From assembly GCF_963678635.1 (NCBI RefSeq), contig NC_087070.1, positions 26,784,057 to 26,848,056 on the forward strand: a DNA stretch of 64,000 nt. The letters are read 5' to 3'. This DNA comes from Symsagittifera roscoffensis (lineage: Eukaryota > Xenacoelomorpha > Acoela > Convolutidae). A program made the translations under genes and the position numbers. Below, piece by piece: positions 1-10,807 of the stretch (positions are counted from its first letter, which is position 1; every line of letters starts with the position of its first letter). A model generated the notes under the pieces. That model made no database searches and had not been told where the DNA came from. It saw only the letters and a list, made by a program, of their open reading frames with translations.

Positions 1-846
1 GAGAAGAAAACACAACAACAATAGTTGCGATAGAAAAAACGACGAGAAATAACAAGATACAACTGGAAATTATCAGAGATCGCTCCGAGTTGTAACGATT
101 GTGTCGCTACAATCGTTACAGAGCAATTCACGCAAACGGTGAAGGGTGTTGGGACAGCGTGTACAGCCTTCCGGAAAGGAAATAAAAACGTTATTTCCCC
201 GGATTCCAGAATCCGGAGGGGTCTCGAGACCTGAACACAAACTGTTTTATACAAATTTTTAGCTTCTTAGTCATTTCCTGAATTGAATTTAATTAACATC
301 TCGATTCATTTTTAGATAATGAGAAGCTAGTAGTTTAGGGAAAAGGTTGATCCATCTTCGATGGAGATGATGATTTTTATCTATCGAACAAAAACAATGG
401 TAATATAATAAATCGTAGTAGCCCTGTTTTTAGGAGTGACCTCGTGGTCTAAGGATCCTGAGATCCAGCCATGAGCTCACTATTTTTGCATGTTTTTAAG
501 TTAATTTGAGCATTTTGGTCGAAGCCGGACAAGAGTAACGTTTTTGTCGACCCGATGTTAGAAAGACCACCAAAGAAATGGCTTTAGTAGAGACGATGAA
601 GAGCATGTAAAGCTTTGTTTAGACGCTGGCCAGTCGTTTTAGAACCTAGCTTGATTCTGCGTCGATATGTTCTTCCGGACGAAAGTTACAAACTTCTCAT
701 GTACACCCTCTTCACAGCGCCTCTCGCTCTTTCTAGTTTGACTTCAACGTTTTCCTCATCTGTCCTTGCCTTGTTAATCTCTGTTCTCAGAAATTTTGTC
801 TGAAAACTGTGTACCGCTTGGTTCGAAAACACCCCATTTTCCAGTA
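1..846. repeat. direct repeat of at least 846 bp, copy 1
   Basis: The first 846 bases recur at 4764-5609 at a constant offset of 4763, with only about five substitutions that I can see (for example near 328, 374, 598, 645 and 700). The match stops sharply after CCAGTA. The window begins inside this copy, so its true left edge is unknown. The pair could be the LTRs of an old element or a segmental duplication. I see no primer-binding site or polypurine tract at the inner edges, so the LTR reading is not established. Confidence 0.85.
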
Positions 847-2105
847 ATATCCAATATAATATTCACTTAGGTATGAAATTAGACAACACAATTAGTAGAG
901 TTTTCCAAGAAATGTCACTCTCTGAATTAGAAACGCTTCATCAATTATGCGAATTAGAAAGAACACAAATCTTGCAATCACTCGCATTAGCAGTATTAAA
1001 AAATACCCTACGCAGGATATTTATTATCAAGAAATAGATCAAACTTTCTTGATTACGAAGGAAACATTTTATGATTTTATACTTGCACCAAAAAAGTATC
1101 ACCATTATATGTTTTTGAAGATAAACGTGTTTATAAAAGAATTCCCAAATTCTACAAAAATAAAGTACATTTTGTCGATACACTTTCATGACGAACATAT
1201 TTTTGGAAAACCGCAGTCCCGTGTGGATCAGAAAAAAGCCACAATGTTCTACAATTAAACCCTGATGAAGATAAATACTACCTACTTACACCGTATCCTA
1301 CATTAATGCAACCACTAAAAAAGTTTTCACCTGAAAGCATCCGAATTATCGCTCGTAACCCAAATATTGATGTACATTAATTAAATTAAATTTTTTTAAT
1401 TAAAGCACCATACTTATTTACACTTAATATTTTTGATAAAAAGCATGATCATATAATTTCAGAAGCACTAGTTGACATACAAGCATATGAAAGCTTCTAT
1501 GATAAATTTCAGTTATTTTCACTAACCTTTCACTTTCTTTCACCACAGGAACGCGATTTGCACTGTTCCCAAGATATAATGTTACGCACTAAACAAACGC
1601 ACACTACACATATTATCGTTTTATACAAAACCATTTGGATTTACACACACCATCACGAAAACTCCACCACCGTTTTCAGTTTATTAACTCGAAATACACG
1701 TCACCATTCTTTCTGAATTTTACATATTGCATTAAAAAATACTAACCTCCACGGCATCCTCCGCAACTACGACCCCGTTACCCAAATTTATATATTCTGT
1801 CCCATCACGAAGACCTTCAATGATGAAGAATCAAGACACTTCATTATCCCGCATGAATTCATCCAACCTATTGAAATACCCATACTAGAATTTATCTATA
1901 ACCTTAAATACAAGCATAAAATTTACAACCTAATCCAAAACACACCTCATGAATTCGCAGTAGGCAGAGAAGATCTAAACACCATCAACGCACTTCAATT
2001 GCTTTGGCCACTGTTACAAACTAAAAATGTTACACGCATATTAGCCAAGTAACTAACAACATCAGATTTGATTCACGATATCTTCCCAAATGGCTTTTTC
2101 CAAGA
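847..2105 (+). pseudogene. decayed coding remnant of a mobile element, family uncertain
   Basis: An ATG at 872 opens about 50 codons. Coding-like sequence then continues in other + frames past several frameshifts and stops, with longer open pieces at 947-1258, about 1260-1380 and about 1740-2050. The composition (repeated Tyr/Phe-rich, Cys-containing segments) reads as one long protein broken by indels. It faintly resembles surface glycoprotein-like proteins of some invertebrate retroelements, but this is memory-based and weak. No catalytic motif is visible. It lies directly after copy 1 of the 846-bp repeat. It is not functional as it stands. Confidence 0.35.
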
Positions 2106-3528
2106 TGAATAAGGTAAATATGAGATAAGATAATTTTAACTAATAAATTCAAAAATGTACTAACCATTTTCTATCAATGTTTAATTTATTGTTTTAGTCT
2201 TCACACCACAATCATCTACGAAACAGATAAAAGACAAATTAAAATACAAACTTGTTAATTTATAATAAAACTCCTAAACTTTACGCACTAAATAATGTAG
2301 TAAAAATCATACCCAATGTAGTAATTTCATTTATAAATTATTTCCCAAAAAAAAACAGTTAAATTAGATGCGATGAAAACTTATAATTTTAAATTTCCCC
2401 AAAAAGCAGTAAAATTCAATTTCTAAGCAATAAGCTCGTAAAATGAGAAAGCAGTACTAACATTTTCAATATTTCATTCATTCGCACAAGAATTCTATTC
2501 AAACACGCTCAGCGCGCCCACGAAGAATTGTTTAAATAATGAATTTTAAGTTTCAAGTTTTCACTAACAACAACTCTAACAAGCAATAACAAATTTCAAA
2601 CTTTCCTTTAACCCGGTTGGAAAGGAATTATATACTAAACCAAACTAACCAACGCAGCTCTGAAGAAAAATCACGGCGCAAATATAAACTCGATTCGTTT
2701 ATTCTAAAAAGAACTAAATTTATTTCAAATTTTTATTTTAGAGTTTCTAAAAAAATGTACGATCTTAAGCTTTTGCATTTGGAGAATCTTTTGGAATTGA
2801 AACTTTTTGATATAATTAGCCAAATTGAGTAAACAGTATCCATAGTTGATGTTGTTCGCCTGATATTACAAAACGGAAAACTCCATTTGAAAATCGTTTC
2901 GGCGACTAGCACTTTTTTTATCGGAGAGCTTAGTTTGCGTTTCATATAGCAAATGATTGAGATCATTTTAACCGCAGAAGTGAAGCTCCGCAAAACTCGT
3001 GATACAGCCCAAACAAACCTTGCATTGCAAGCTAGCGGAAAGAACATGAGATACAAGCCGCTGTGTCGTAGAAACATATAAAATAAGCTACATCTATGAA
3101 AAAATTTATTTGATCATCTCGCACGACGAGGCGAAAAGCATATTCACAGAGAATAAAAGCGCATACAAAATTTATTAAAGTGCGGCAACTAATCTGACAA
3201 AAATTGAATAGAGGCCACTTGAGCCGAAAACAAAATTGTGACAAAGAAAATCTTTGAGCTGTAAGTGTTTTGAAGTTCGACCTCTTCACTCATCTTTACT
3301 CCTGACAGAAGATCATAGCAGTATGTTTTCCTCTTCCAAACCACGCAAAATGAGGTAATTAAGCCGAAATAACATTAGCGGAAACCATTTGAGCGAAAAA
3401 ATAAAGAAAGTACTGGAACATGATCTAAACTACATTTTATTATTGGATAAATTAGATTTTTTATCACTATAACATATTTAATATTAACCAATCATATTCC
3501 ATCTAACTAACAACCCACTTATTTGTAA

Positions 3529-3555
3529 GTGCTGAAATTACTGTAATTTCAGCAC
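3529..3555. repeat. perfect 13-bp inverted repeat, 1-nt centre
   Basis: GTGCTGAAATTAC is followed by a single T and then its exact reverse complement. No gene is adjacent. It could be a cruciform or a residue of a transposon end; nothing else supports a function. Confidence 0.8.
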
Positions 3556-4251
3556 CAGAGAGATTTGAATTTAACTTAGAGATTAGTACCCTCTCCAAGA
3601 GAACTTAAGCAGTCGCAATAAGCCAGTATACTCTAGATCTATTGAGCCTAGCAGAGACTAGTTAAACACCCTGAGACTAGTAGATATAAGAGTAAGATTA
3701 GGATCGGCATTAGACTAAGAAGTTGCACGAATCTATCCGTCCGAAAATAAGATAGCGTGACGAGCAGACGGTGTACCCTATCCGAAATTACTCTATGATT
3801 TATAGTCCATACCACTTAACTCAGAAAGAAACAAAGAAGCGACGAAAAAGAAGATGTTAAAACTAAGAATTGTTTTGTATGTGAAAAAAACTCAAATGAG
3901 AAACAAAGCAACCAATTTGTAATTGAAACTGAAAGAAAACCTTTAATTGAGTTTTGAAGATTTGATAAATTTGCCTTTTGATTTTAGTTAGTGGCTTTAG
4001 AGACACTTACCAATTTTTTAGAAAGGCTTGAGTGAAGAGTATATTTAAAAATTCCAGCCTGCATGATTGTTTTTAATCAACAAGGAAAACTGATCACTTT
4101 GTGGTGACTTGAAAGGCTTGGGTAATCTCTTGAAGAGGGAGATTATTTCATTGTTCCTTCTAACCACAGGTTGTTCCTTATTTTTAATATCTAGGACCCA
4201 TAACGACTAAAATTTCCGAAGGGAAGAAGCTTAGCAGAATAATTTTAGCTT

Positions 4252-4282
4252 GTTGGTTGGCAGGACTGTCCTGCAAACCAAC
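4252..4282. repeat. 14-bp hairpin with 3-nt loop
   Basis: GTTGGTTGGCAGGA and TCCTGCAAACCAAC pair at 13 of 14 positions around CTG. It lies in non-coding sequence 480 bp before copy 2 of the 846-bp repeat. Function unknown. Confidence 0.75.
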
Positions 4283-4763
4283 ACCTTTCAAAACCTAGGA
4301 GAAAAAGTTTAAAATCAGGGCATTGACCTTGGAAGTGATAAAAAATGTTTATCTTAAGTCATTTCCGCGACAGTGCAGATTAGTGAAAAAATATGGAAGG
4401 CTATAGTAGTGTAGTATGATGCCATTTATATTCTGCAGTGAGTCGATATGACGTGGATAAAAGTGAATTCGTGCTTTTTGTAGATTCTGTTCGATGGCAC
4501 TGTATCATTTTGACGAAGACTACGGGATTCAATGGGGACATTGACCGGGCTGTCCGGGGAGTATGTGACATTCGACCAGAATGGACGAAAGTGCAATTTC
4601 GAAATCGTAGCCGCTGACCTGGAAGATTAACGGTTTTAGCAGATTAGCGACGTTATTTAAACGATTAGGCGAATCGTGAAGGTCAGAAGATTCTGGAATT
4701 TTCAATTTTTAAAAATTCGATTGGTGACAACACACCCCTGAGAAATGTTGAAACGGCCATTTT

Positions 4764-5609
4764 GAGAAGAAAACACAACAACAATAGTTGCGATAGAAAA
4801 AACGACGAGAAATAACAAGATACAACTGGAAATTATCAGAGATCGCTCCGAGTTGTAACGATTGTGTCGCTACAATCGTTACAGAGCAATTCACGCAAAC
4901 GGTGAAGGGTGTTGGGACAGCGTGTACAGCCTTCCGGAAAGGAAATAAAAACGTTATTTCCCCGGATTCCAGAATCCGGAGGGGTCTCGAGACCTGAACA
5001 CAAACTGTTTTATACAAATTTTTAGCTTCTTAGTCATTTCCTGAATTGAATTTAATTAACATCTCGATTCATTTTTAGATAATGAAAAGCTAGTAGTTTA
5101 GGGAAAAGGTTGATCCATCTTCGATGGAGATGATGGTTTTTATCTATCGAACAAAAACAATGGTAATATAATAAATCGTAGTAGCCCTGTTTTTAGGAGT
5201 GACCTCGTGGTCTAAGGATCCTGAGATCCAGCCATGAGCTCACTATTTTTGCATGTTTTTAAGTTAATTTGAGCATTTTGGTCGAAGCCGGACAAGAGTA
5301 ACGTTTTTGTCGACCCGATGTTAGAAAGACCACCAAAGAAATGGCTTTAGTAGAGACGATGAAAAGCATGTAAAGCTTTGTTTAGACGCTGGCCAGTCGT
5401 TTTAGAATCTAGCTTGATTCTGCGTCGATATGTTCTTCCGGACGAAAGTTACAAACTTCTCATCTACACCCTCTTCACAGCGCCTCTCGCTCTTTCTAGT
5501 TTGACTTCAACGTTTTCCTCATCTGTCCTTGCCTTGTTAATCTCTGTTCTCAGAAATTTTGTCTGAAAACTGTGTACCGCTTGGTTCGAAAACACCCCAT
5601 TTTCCAGTA
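4764..5609. repeat. direct repeat of at least 846 bp, copy 2
   Basis: Second copy of the window's first 846 bases, near 99% identical by eye. After CCAGTA at 5604-5609 the two copies part completely: copy 1 continues into the decayed coding remnant, copy 2 into CCCTGAACCTC and unrelated sequence. Upstream of 4764 the repeat may extend further, since copy 1 is cut by the window edge. Confidence 0.85.
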
Positions 5610-5775
5610 CCCTGAACCTCAGTACCCTGGAGCATCAAGCAGAGATTCACCACCCATCTTGATGGTCCAATATAGCCGCATCAAGTTAGTTACATTAGAG
5701 GCGCTGCTGCACATTAGCAAAGAGAGACCGGCAATTCACAAGCGCGACGAGTTCAGAATTGGGGAGCTGACACTA

Positions 5776-6345
5776 AGGCTTGAGTTCCAGAATCAAAAAA
5801 CTTTGGCGAAAACGAAAAATATTGAAAAAGCTCACATGTTAGCATGAAATTAGCGACAAAAGCGAAATTGTGAAAACGAAAAATGTGAAAACTCTCAGAA
5901 ATTTGTGACTATATTATTAAATTTGTTACATAATAATTGTTAATCATTTTTACTAATAATTGTGAAGTTGATATTGATTAACTTTTTTAGTTTTCAAAAA
6001 AATGTTGCGTCTGACAATTTTATGATCTTCGATCTTTTTTTACAAACAGTTTAGTTTTTTAAAACCTGAAGATGTACAAGGCTTTAGTTCCAGTATTGAA
6101 AAATTCTGGCTGAAACAAAGAAATTAAGTAATATACATGTTAGCTTAAAAATTAGCGACAAAACGTAATTGTAAAAACAAAATAGGTGAAAACTCTCAGA
6201 AATTTGTGACAAATGTTCAAAATTGTTACATAATAGTTGTTACATAATTTCAGTAATATTTGGAAAGTTTTGATTGGTTAAATTTTGAAATAATGATGTG
6301 TATGACACTTTTTATGATCTTTGATCCTTTTGTACAGATCAAAGA
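5776..6345. repeat. diverged tandem duplication, unit about 290 bp
   Basis: Two units (about 5776-6055 and 6076-6345) share the same order of landmarks: a GAGTTCCAG/TAGTTCCAG start, CATGTTAGC, ATTAGCGACAAAA, AACTCTCAGAAATTTGTGAC, TTGTTACATAAT, TATGATCTTTGATC and a final ACAG. They are clearly diverged. They directly precede the PHD-RT open reading frame and may be its 5' untranslated or promoter repeats. Confidence 0.7.
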
Positions 6346-6356
6346 TCAAAAGGATC
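6316..6356. repeat. compound inverted repeat with two alternative pairings
   Basis: GATCTTTGATC at 6316 pairs with GATCAAAGATC at 6337, and the overlapping GATCCTTTTG at 6323 pairs with CAAAAGGATC at 6347. It sits about 80 bp before the PHD-RT start codon. Confidence 0.7.
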
Positions 6357-6433
6357 TTGTGATTTTGTACAGATCAAAAAGTTAGCCTAATTGTTGTGAT
6401 AAACTTATTAAATAGTTTCAGACCCGTTAGACT

Positions 6434-9400
6434 ATGGGAATGAGACGGAGACGGGGCAGCCGTGGTGGCCCCAAACTTAACGAGTGTCTTTTCTCACCAT
6501 GCATTGCAAAAGACGAGAACATGTTGCAGTGGGTCCAGTGCGAGATATGCGATTGCTGGGCACATGTGATATGCGCTGGTTTGGTCAATCTGGAAGAAGC
6601 TTCGCAGTACAACTACAGCTGCCCCCAATGCAGATGCAACACGAAGAAGAGAGGCATCTGTCCTGGCTGTAGTAAGTCTATCGCAACACATCAGAGTGGA
6701 CGCTTCCGTGTACACGGACCGGTGAACAACAGGTGCATTTTCTCTAATAAACTTCCCGTCCCAGTATCAGACACTGAGCCTAACAATGCCCCAATAGATG
6801 CCACCTCATTCACGGCCAATGATTTCATCAACGTCATCAAGGCGTTTAAATGTAAGACACTCAAGTATGTTCCGAAGGCTGCAAGGATACACTTCTCACA
6901 TGCTGTTAACACTGCTCTGCGGGCTGTCATTAATGACACTGATAGCAAAACAGCATGGCTCAATGTGTTTACCATTGCCCACCGATGTCTGAAAGCCCCT
7001 GTTCGTGCCGGATCAGCAAAGAAAACCAGCCTGGCAACCTTTGTAAAGCGACAAATTGACGTGTTTCTCAACGAAGCGGCTGTGCGCCCTGTGGAGTCGA
7101 AACCCAGACCACGTAACAATGTCATGCCAGACAATGAAATACTCTCAAAACTTATCTGTGAGAAAATTAATGAAGGCAACATCAAGGCTGCGGTTAGAAT
7201 TGCGTCTTCTGACAAGGGAGTAGTTCTGCCAAGCGACGAGAACATGAAACTACTGGAACTGAAACATCCTCCCGAACACCCAGGTAGACAAGCCTTCCCG
7301 GTCACACAGGAGCAACCGTTGGAAGTCTCCGGTTCTCTCGTGCTCAGTGCCGTGCAGAGCTTCGCCACTGGCTCAGCGGGAGGACCAAGTGGTCTACGAC
7401 CACAACATCTCAAAGATTCGCTATCCTCCGCTGCCACCGATGCCGGAAACGTTCTTTTGAACACGTTAGGAGACTTTGTCAATCTTATGCTTGCTGGCAA
7501 AGCCTCTGAGTTCGTTCGTCCTGTTTTTGCCTCTGCTAACCTTACCACACTGTCGAAGAAAGCAGGTGATCTTACACCCATCGCTGTAGGCGAAACCCTT
7601 CGCAGAGTAGTAGGCAAGTGCGCAGGTCAGATTGAAACTAGACGGTTCTTAGACTTCTTCGCACCTTTTCAGATGGGGGCTGGTGCTAAAAACGGTGCTG
7701 AAACTGCCGTCCATGCTGCAAGAATCTTCTTTGAAAACGCCAACGACAGTGACGTCTTTCTAAAGTTAGATTTTAGCAATGCGTTCAATACTATACGCCG
7801 TGACAAGATGGCACTCGTGTTTCAAGAACACTGCCCTGAGCTACTTCCTTTCTACAACATGTGCTACGAAAGGCCCAGTTTTCTTATTTATGGTCCCCAT
7901 GTCCTCTTTTCCAGAGAAGGTTTCCAACAAGGCGACCCGATAGCCTCTTTTGGGTTCTGCCTCAGTGTTCACAAATGTCTACGTGCCATCATTTCTCGCT
8001 TTAAAGCAGGTTACATGGTTGACATAAGTGCAGGAGACAACTGGAAGATAGTTCTCAAAGACTTCATCGCCTTCAAAGAAGCATCTGAAATCCTCGGACT
8101 GAAGCTTAACGACACTAAGTGTGAGCTCACTTTTTTATCGAAGAGTGAAGCACAGAAAATAGAAATCATACAAGCTTTCCAGGCGGTGTGCCCGGGCATT
8201 ATCATTGTAGGCAGAGATGACGCCGACTTATTAGGCAGCCCATTAGGTCACAAAGCGCTAGAGATAGCCCTGGAGAAGAAAAGAGCCAAAATGAACACCC
8301 TCTGTGACAACCTTGATCATCTACCATCACATTATGCCATTTATTTGCTTCGCCATTGTTTCGCTATGCCTAAGTTGATTTTCTTGTTTAGAACTGCTCC
8401 AACATTCTCATTCCCCGACATAGTGCAACAAATAACCTCTGACATCAGACAGGCGGTACAGAAAATCAGCAATGTCCTCATTAAGGATCGTGAATGGAAT
8501 CAAGCATCTTTAACCTGTAAAATGGGTGGCCTAGGCATCCAATCACCGTGTGATTTGTCCAGCTCCGCCTATTTAGCGTCTGTTTTTGCCACGAAAAACG
8601 CTGTTGCACGGCTGATTTCAACAGACTCTCCCTCTGTCTTTCTAAACAAAGCTTTAGACCTTTGGAAGGCCAAGACCGGTCTTTCCGACGCGTTTGTTAA
8701 CACAACACCACACCAGCAAAAGTCGTGGTACAACCCAGTTTTGCAACAGAAGAAAATTATAATATCCGCCAATTACAACTCTGACACGGATGTCGCAAGA
8801 CTAAAAGGTTGCTCAGCCCCTGGAGCAGGTGACTGGCTTGCAGCCCTTCTGTCAGACAGCCTGGGTCTTCTGCTTACTGATGAGGCTTTCCGCATTGCGG
8901 TCGGACTTCGCTTAGGTGCCCCAGTTCTCACAACATGCACTTGTGCATGTGGCACCAGCTGCGATAAATTCGGCAATCACCCTCTGGTTTGCCCTAAAAT
9001 TAAGAGCAGGTTTGTCAGACATCAACTTAGTAATAACATAATTAGAGATGCCTTCACGTCAGCTGGTGTGCCATCAAAACTGGAACCAGTTGGGATGCTG
9101 CGAGACGACGGTAAGAGGCCCGATGGAGCAACGCTAGTACCGTGGATGAACGGAGCTGTTTTGGCCTGGGACTTTACCTGCGTGAGCCGGTTAGCGGCAT
9201 CTAACGTCGCCACCGGGCTCCAAGACGGTCCATCGGTTGCCAACCAAGCAGAGGTGCGTTAGCGGAACCACTACTCAAACCTGCCGAGATCGTGTTTATT
9301 TGAACCAGTTGCAGTAGAGAACCTCGGAGGTATCGGGGAAGACTCGTACAAAACTCTAGCAGCAATCGCTAAGAGAATTGCCCTGGAGACGGGAGAAAAG

Positions 9401-9463
9401 AGATCGTTCGCCTTCCTAAAACAGCGTATCGGCATCGCCGTCCAACGGGGAAATGCTGTGTAA
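6434..9463 (+). pseudogene. PHD finger - reverse transcriptase - endonuclease-like protein of a non-LTR retroelement, one internal stop
   Basis: The frame opens at 6434 and runs 942 codons to TAG (9260-9262). The same frame continues 66 more codons to 9463 with clear coding character, so the TAG is a nonsense change or readthrough site. Domains: PHD-type zinc finger (residues about 14-63), a second Cys/His cluster (about 75-101), RT (about 300-570) with GPSGLRP, motif A KLDFSNAFN (Asp446) and motif B QQGDP, then a CCHC cluster CTCACGTSCDKFGNH and a RPDG...WDFT block like the restriction-like endonuclease of site-specific non-LTR elements. At motif C the expected YxDD reads YMVD (codons from 8012): the first catalytic Asp is Val529, so polymerase activity should be lost. 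The giant LTR element begins at 9459 and supplies the final codons, so the native C-terminus is missing. No introns are seen. A domesticated gene is an alternative reading, but the stop and lost Asp favour a dead element. Confidence 0.85.
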
Positions 9464-10761
9464 CATTCGTCTACTGCAGTCAAACATGAGGCTTAAGAAA
9501 AATAGGCCCTATAACCACTGGCTCAAGGGTCAGGGACACCATCTCTTGTGTTTTTCTACCTCAAGAACGGTCGGAGCCAGTTCGGTTCGCTTGTGACATG
9601 AGACTACGACCCGTTACAGCTTAAAGGCTACTACTAAAATATCCCCCCACTCTAGAATTAGAAACGTCCCCATACTTAGGTCTCTAGATACCCAAAATAC
9701 ATGAACGCCGTTAAAAACCGGGTTGGAACAATCCGTTAAGTTGCTTTTTTATTAGACAGTGGAACTTTGATCCATTTCAGATGGATCAACCTAAAACTCG
9801 CCTTACCTCAACATAACAATTATAAAACACACTCTAGAAATTTAAATTTGTACTCACATAGTAGCACGCTCAAGAAGTGGGAAATAATCCAGTCGGTAGT
9901 TAACTCAAGAATTAAATAACGTAACTAAATGAGTCTAATGTTTTATAGTTTTAACAATGAGAACGAGTTTATACTCTAGACAATAGTTTTCTTGTGAACC
10001 ATTAGGACACTCAAGTTGTCCACCTTTCCACCGAAGGTTCACTCTAGTCCAGTTCTGAATAACACTCCAGTCGCTATAATCCAATTCGTGGGAATGCTCT
10101 CGTCTCTGTCACAGATGGGACAGCTCTACTCTCGATTATGATAGTGATGGAAATTGCGAATAGCAATTTCCTACTGCTTTTTCTTACAACTTTCCCGCGT
10201 GTGTGACTCAATCGTTCTGAAATTGTTCTGATTTCTTTTTTCTGATTTTCAGTTATCGCGAGAAAATCGTGCATGACAGGTTCCATTCGAAATTTTGAAA
10301 AATTAAATTTCACTCCAAAATCAAGTGTTTCTTTGCTCCTCTCAAGGTCAAACTTCCAAATATGACCGACTGGCACATACTCCCCGGACTCGAGATCGAT
10401 GTCCTCATCGCGCGCTGTCTTCTGCCAGTGAGTCCCAGAAAAACCGAGTGTTGCTCAAGATACAGTGCCAGTGGTCATTTACAGAAGTTTGCAGCAGATT
10501 TAAGCTTATCTACACCCCAAAATTCACAGCCATTTAAAATTTTCACACTATTGCTAAACAGCAACCAAAATCTGCACACACCTGCACCCTTGAATTTTCG
10601 CTTTTCAAGCCAATCATTTTAAAATCTCTTTTGTCCTATTCAATCAGGAAATTGTCATGCAGCATTTCGATTTATATAATAAATATAGTATATTAGTAAC
10701 AATATTTGCTTTGTTAAAATTTCTTTTTCGTGAATCCAAGTTTCACTCGGATCCACGCTCA
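9459..10761 (-). repeat. 3' LTR of the giant retrotransposon
   Basis: Plus-strand reading begins TGTAACATTCG and ends CACGCTCA; on the element strand it is TGAGCGTGG...GAATGTTACA. It matches 31322-32624 base for base apart from a few substitutions (seen near 9484, 9831, 10057 and 10626). It contains seven CTCAAG hexamers on the plus strand, with an eighth straddling the inner edge. No long open frame of its own is convincing. Confidence 0.95.
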
Positions 10762-10778
10762 AGCCCCCCTTCCCTCTC
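10762..10778 (-). promoter_or_regulatory. polypurine tract next to the 3' LTR
   Basis: On the element strand, GAGAGGGAAGGGGGGCT lies immediately upstream of the LTR start TGAGCG. This is the expected position and composition of the plus-strand primer. The equivalent tract also lies next to the 5' LTR at 32625, where it belongs to the upstream partial copy. Confidence 0.85.
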
Positions 10779-10807
10779 AAGACTCAAGATCCATCCGATT
10801 TGCCCAT

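Larger units (their letters stand above)
2106..4763. other. no gene recognised
   Basis: This is AT-rich sequence between the decayed coding remnant and copy 2 of the 846-bp repeat. Short open frames on both strands look random and match no family I know. Two strong inverted repeats lie inside it and are listed separately. Confidence 0.6.

Noticed and set aside
615..5566. 62-codon frames at 615-803 and 5378-5566 in the two copies of the 846-bp repeat
   Set aside because: The two substitutions between copies both change amino acids and nothing suggests a protein family; the frame is probably incidental.
6691..7617. 308-codon minus-strand frame inside the PHD-RT gene
   Set aside because: Antisense shadow of a well-supported plus-strand coding region.
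9271..9483. Minus-strand frame spanning the LTR boundary
   Set aside because: It crosses the junction of two unrelated elements and opposes the end of the PHD-RT frame.
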